DNA from: Hyphomicrobiales bacterium
Lineage (GTDB): Bacteria > Pseudomonadota > Alphaproteobacteria > Rhizobiales > S144-35
Direction: 5' to 3'
Length of the DNA: 9,133 nt
NCBI GenBank assembly: GCA_015494185.1
Contig: WGBT01000255.1
Coordinates: 1-9,133 of the forward strand
How positions within the stretch are numbered: position 1 is the stretch's first letter; every line of letters starts with the position of its first letter. The notes beneath the pieces are model-generated. The model was not told the origin of the DNA, did no database searches, and was given only the letters and a program-made list of their open reading frames with translations. The translations under genes were made by a program, and so were the position numbers. This document shows positions 6,839 through 9,133 of the stretch, one piece after another.

Positions 6839-6898
6839 AACGTAAAGACTGGCGGCGACTGGAAAAGCCCCACCAGCATTGACGGAAACCTGAAAAGC

Positions 6899-8299
6899 AT
6901 GATTCACTCCCCTCTTTATGACCGATGGATGATGATTTTGACTTCACGCCCTGGATGTTCTCACCGCCCCACCAACCAAACGCAGTTGTTGCAAGATAGG
7001 GATGCACTGTCCGCCAAGCCTCCCGTCGTTTGGTTCGCGCTCCCCCTGATCACGGCGCTGTTGCTGTCCCTGGGCCTTTGTTTCAGCTCACAAGCCCTCG
7101 CCCAGGGCGGCGGCTTCATCCGGGATGCTGAAACCGAAGACTTGATGCGTGACTATGCCCGCCCGATTTTCCGCGTGGCGGGGCTTGCGCGGCAAAACAT
7201 CCGGATTCATTTGATCAATAACATGTCCTTCAATGCCTTTGTGGTCGATGGACAGAACATGTTTTTCAATGTCGGCGCCCTCACCCGTTCCAAAACCCCC
7301 AACCAGTTGATCGGGGTGATTGCCCATGAGACGGGCCATATCGCCGGCGGACATCTGGCGCGAATGCGTGAACGTTTGAAACGGCCGCAAAATATCGCGC
7401 TCATTCTGCTGGGGCAGGCCTTTCAACGGACCATGTTGAAATATCAACGCACCGAAGAGTCCTCCGCAGATCAGGCCGCGCTGAGCTATCTCAACGCCAC
7501 CCGGCAATCGGCAAAGGGCATGTTGGAGACATTTGAACGCTTCGCCGATGAAGGGCTGGCGTCATTGCGCCATGTTGATCCTTATCTGCAAAGCCATCCC
7601 ATGCCTCGAGAACGGATTGCGCAATTGCGTTACCTGGCGCGGCAAAGCCCCTATTTCCACAAAAAAGACCCCCCGGCCTTACAGCGTCGCCATGATCTGA
7701 TGCGCGCCAAGCTAATTGGTTTTTTGGAACGCCCCCAATCGGTCTACCGGCTCTATCCAAAATCGGATCGCAGCCTGCCAGCCCGCTACGCCCGGGCCAT
7801 CGCCACTTACCGCAGCGAAGGGTTGTTGCGCTTCTTGCCGCTGGTCAACGACTTGCTCTCATCGGATCCTAAAAATCCTTATTTTTGGGAGCTTAAGGGA
7901 CAGTTTCTGCTTGAAAGCGGCCGCCCTGCCGAAGCCGTTGCCCCCTTGACGAAGGCGGTTCGTTTGGCCCCCAAATCCGGGCTCATCCGGCTCATGCTGG
8001 CCCAAGCCCAATTACGCAGTGAAAATCCCAGATTACTCGATCGCGCGATCAAAAATCTGCGTATTGCCTTGGTGCAGGAACGGCAATCGGCACAGGGCTA
8101 CCGGCTGCTCGCCCAAGCTTATGGCAAAAAGCGGATGGTTGGTCATGCCGAATTGGCCTCCGCCCATGCCTATCTGTTTGAACACAATTTGGCGCAAGCA
8201 CGCCGGCAAGCCATGCGCGCCAAGAAACGCTTCAAGCGAGGCTCGCCAGAATGGGTGCAAGCAGATGACATTCTCAACCATCAGCCCCCAACACGTTAA
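6899..8299 (+). CDS. Secreted M48-family zinc metalloprotease with C-terminal TPR-like repeats (BepA/YfgC-like)
   Basis: This 466-residue protein is a predicted periplasmic protease of the BepA type, a group that degrades or assists outer-membrane proteins. The zinc motif is HETGH (143-147), in IGVIAHETGHIAGGH, with the third ligand likely Glu187 in EESSAD. Upstream, FIRDAETEDLMRDYARPI and SFNAFVVDG are typical of the alphaproteobacterial members. Residues about 326-458 are helical TPR-like repeats (NPYFWELKGQFLLESGRPAEA and following). A hydrophobic segment (43-62) ending QALA before QGGG gives a signal peptidase I site after residue 68. That makes the n-region unusually long if the first ATG is used. 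Ribosome binding sites are weak for this ATG and for the ATGs at 6929 and 6932, so the start is uncertain and a later or non-ATG start is possible. The DsbA-family gene follows after 249 nt. Confidence 0.9.
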   Translation: MIHSPLYDRWMMILTSRPGCSHRPTNQTQLLQDRDALSAKPPVVWFALPLITALLLSLGLCFSSQALAQGGGFIRDAETEDLMRDYARPIFRVAGLARQNIRIHLINNMSFNAFVVDGQNMFFNVGALTRSKTPNQLIGVIAHETGHIAGGHLARMRERLKRPQNIALILLGQAFQRTMLKYQRTEESSADQAALSYLNATRQSAKGMLETFERFADEGLASLRHVDPYLQSHPMPRERIAQLRYLARQSPYFHKKDPPALQRRHDLMRAKLIGFLERPQSVYRLYPKSDRSLPARYARAIATYRSEGLLRFLPLVNDLLSSDPKNPYFWELKGQFLLESGRPAEAVAPLTKAVRLAPKSGLIRLMLAQAQLRSENPRLLDRAIKNLRIALVQERQSAQGYRLLAQAYGKKRMVGHAELASAHAYLFEHNLAQARRQAMRAKKRFKRGSPEWVQADDILNHQPPTR

Positions 8300-8548
8300 T
8301 CGAACTGTTCAACGGAAAATCCCGGAACTTAGAACCCGAAACTATGATCATGAAGTTGGGGGCCTAGCAAAAATGTGAAGAACTCGGCACTGGCATCCAT
8401 CGCCATTCTCGTTTAAACAGCCAGAAATGTTCAAAATGCCATTTTAGAGATTGCAAAATTTGCTCGCACCAACCAATCAACAAAGCATCTAAGCTGGCTC
8501 AAACGCGTTTTTTGCTGCCCAAACAGCACAAATTATGGAGAACACCGA
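8300..8548. other. Intergenic region between protease and DsbA-family gene
   Basis: These 249 bp hold no convincing gene and no clear intrinsic terminator. Small dyads are visible: GTTTAAAC (8411-8418), AAAAT-GCC-ATTTT (8433-8445), GCAAAATTTGC (8453-8463) and AAACGCGTTT shortly before the next gene. None has the GC-rich stem plus T-run of a terminator. The length allows the downstream gene its own promoter, but I could not identify one. Confidence 0.5.
8537..8540 (+). promoter_or_regulatory. Shine-Dalgarno GGAG for the DsbA-family gene
   Basis: GGAG lies 8 nt before the ATG at 8549, a near-ideal spacing. It fixes the start of the right-edge gene. Confidence 0.6.
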
Positions 8549-9133
8549 ATGGGTCGAACCACCTTATGGAAAAAATGGCTCCCGCTCAGCCTCACCGGCA
8601 TCGTTGCCCTCACCTTGGTTTCTTGTGGCGACCAAGGCAATATTTCTGGCGATTTCTCGGAATCGCAAAAACGATCGATTGAAAAAATCGTTCGCGATTA
8701 TCTCTTGAAAAATCCTGAACTTCTCGATGAATTGCAGGCCGCCTATACCGCCAATCGCCAGAAAAAATGGCTGGCGGCCATGAAAAAAGCGATCGAACAG
8801 AACGCCGATAAGCTTTTCCGCTCGAAATATTCCTATGTCGCCGGCAATCCAAATGGCAAAATCTCCGTGGTTGAATTCTTCGATTATAATTGTGGTTTTT
8901 GCCGCCGGGTTTTTTCCGATGTCCGCAAGCTGATCAAAAATGATCCCAATATTCGTGTTGTCTTCAAAGAAGCCCCGATCTTTGGCAAGGAGCAATCGGT
9001 TGAGGCCGCCCGGGTCGCCATTGCCGCCAAAAAACAAGGGAAATATTTCGAACTCCATTCCGCCTTGTTTGAAACCCCTGGTGTCAAGAACAAGGAAACC
9101 GCGTTACGGGTGGCCAAGGATATTGGGCTTGAC
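8549..9133 (+). CDS. DsbA-family thiol:disulfide oxidoreductase, predicted lipoprotein, partial (right edge)
   Basis: The frame is open from ATG 8549 to the window end, giving 195 residues without a stop. The thioredoxin-fold active site is CGFC (115-118) in EFFDYNCGFCRRVF, followed by KEAPIFG and VEAARVAIAA, as in DsbA/Com1/ScsC-like proteins. Such proteins introduce or isomerise disulfides in exported proteins. The N-terminus (MGRTTLWKKW, then a hydrophobic stretch) ends in LVSC (23-26), a good lipobox, so Cys26 may be lipidated and the protein membrane-anchored on the periplasmic side. Asp at +3, not +2, argues against an inner-membrane retention signal by the E. coli rule, though that rule may not hold here. 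Residues about 37-95 form a charged helical segment (EKIVRDYLLKNPELLDEL), like the N-terminal region of ScsC-type proteins. The cis-proline region and C-terminus lie outside the window. It probably follows the M48 gene functionally as envelope quality control. Confidence 0.9.
   Translation, partial: MGRTTLWKKWLPLSLTGIVALTLVSCGDQGNISGDFSESQKRSIEKIVRDYLLKNPELLDELQAAYTANRQKKWLAAMKKAIEQNADKLFRSKYSYVAGNPNGKISVVEFFDYNCGFCRRVFSDVRKLIKNDPNIRVVFKEAPIFGKEQSVEAARVAIAAKKQGKYFELHSALFETPGVKNKETALRVAKDIGLD

Larger units (their letters stand above)
6424..6898. other. Divergent intergenic region, 475 bp, no convincing gene
   Basis: This stretch separates the leftward aminotransferase from the rightward M48 protease and should carry promoters for both. 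Open frames inside it (for example + 6422-6688 and - 6725-6907) have no recognisable motifs, no credible ribosome binding site and a composition unlike the neighbours, so I call none. It is visibly more AT-rich than the genes. It contains a tandem pair of CTTGAC motifs near 6502-6516 and an 18-bp tandem repeat with a 9-bp inverted repeat at 6802-6838, listed separately. I see no tRNA, obvious riboswitch or paired TTAA-N7-TTAA CtrA box. Confidence 0.6.

Noticed and set aside
8433..8463. AT-rich dyads after the protease gene as terminators or small RNA elements
   Set aside because: Stems are about 5 bp and AT-only or nearly so, without a T-run. They are expected by chance in AT-rich spacer DNA.
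1..9133. Mobile element, CRISPR array, toxin-antitoxin or defence system
   Set aside because: No transposase, integrase, terminal inverted repeats, regularly spaced repeats or small paired toxin-like genes were seen. All large frames are accounted for by core functions.

Overview
The window looks like chromosomal core DNA of an alphaproteobacterium, most probably from or near the Hyphomicrobiales (Rhizobiales). The clearest marker is a DivL-type pseudo-histidine kinase with tyrosine where the phospho-accepting histidine should be. A fused TsaE-AmgK protein, a MurU-like nucleotidyltransferase and an M48-TPR protease followed by a DsbA-family gene fit the same lineage. All assignments come from reading motifs; no database search was possible.

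Layout. A leftward (minus-strand) block runs from about 6423 down to the left edge: a class I/II PLP aminotransferase, divL (ATGA overlap), tsaE-amgK (26-35 nt gap), murU (63 nt gap) and the first 32 codons of an unrecognised gene with a possible membrane or signal segment (61 nt gap). Spacing and orientation suggest one transcription unit. A 475-bp divergent intergenic region (6424-6898) follows. It holds no convincing gene, but does contain an 18-bp tandem duplication whose two differences create a 9-bp inverted repeat. Rightward from it lie a secreted M48 metalloprotease with C-terminal TPR-like helices and, after a 249-bp gap, the 5' part of a DsbA-family thiol oxidoreductase that looks like a lipoprotein and is cut by the right edge.

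How the genes may work together. The leftward block combines cell-cycle signalling (DivL acts in the DivK-CckA-CtrA pathway in Caulobacter), tRNA t6A modification (TsaE) and direct salvage of MurNAc to UDP-MurNAc (AmgK then MurU). The two salvage enzymes catalyse consecutive steps and sit next to each other. The rightward pair is an envelope quality-control theme: a periplasmic BepA-like protease and a thiol oxidoreductase.

I see no mobile element, CRISPR array, tRNA, rRNA, phage gene or defence cassette. Nothing here amounts to a clearly new system. The most interesting items are known-but-unusual proteins (Tyr-DivL, the TsaE-AmgK fusion), a few lineage-specific active-site substitutions, and the repeat structure upstream of the protease.
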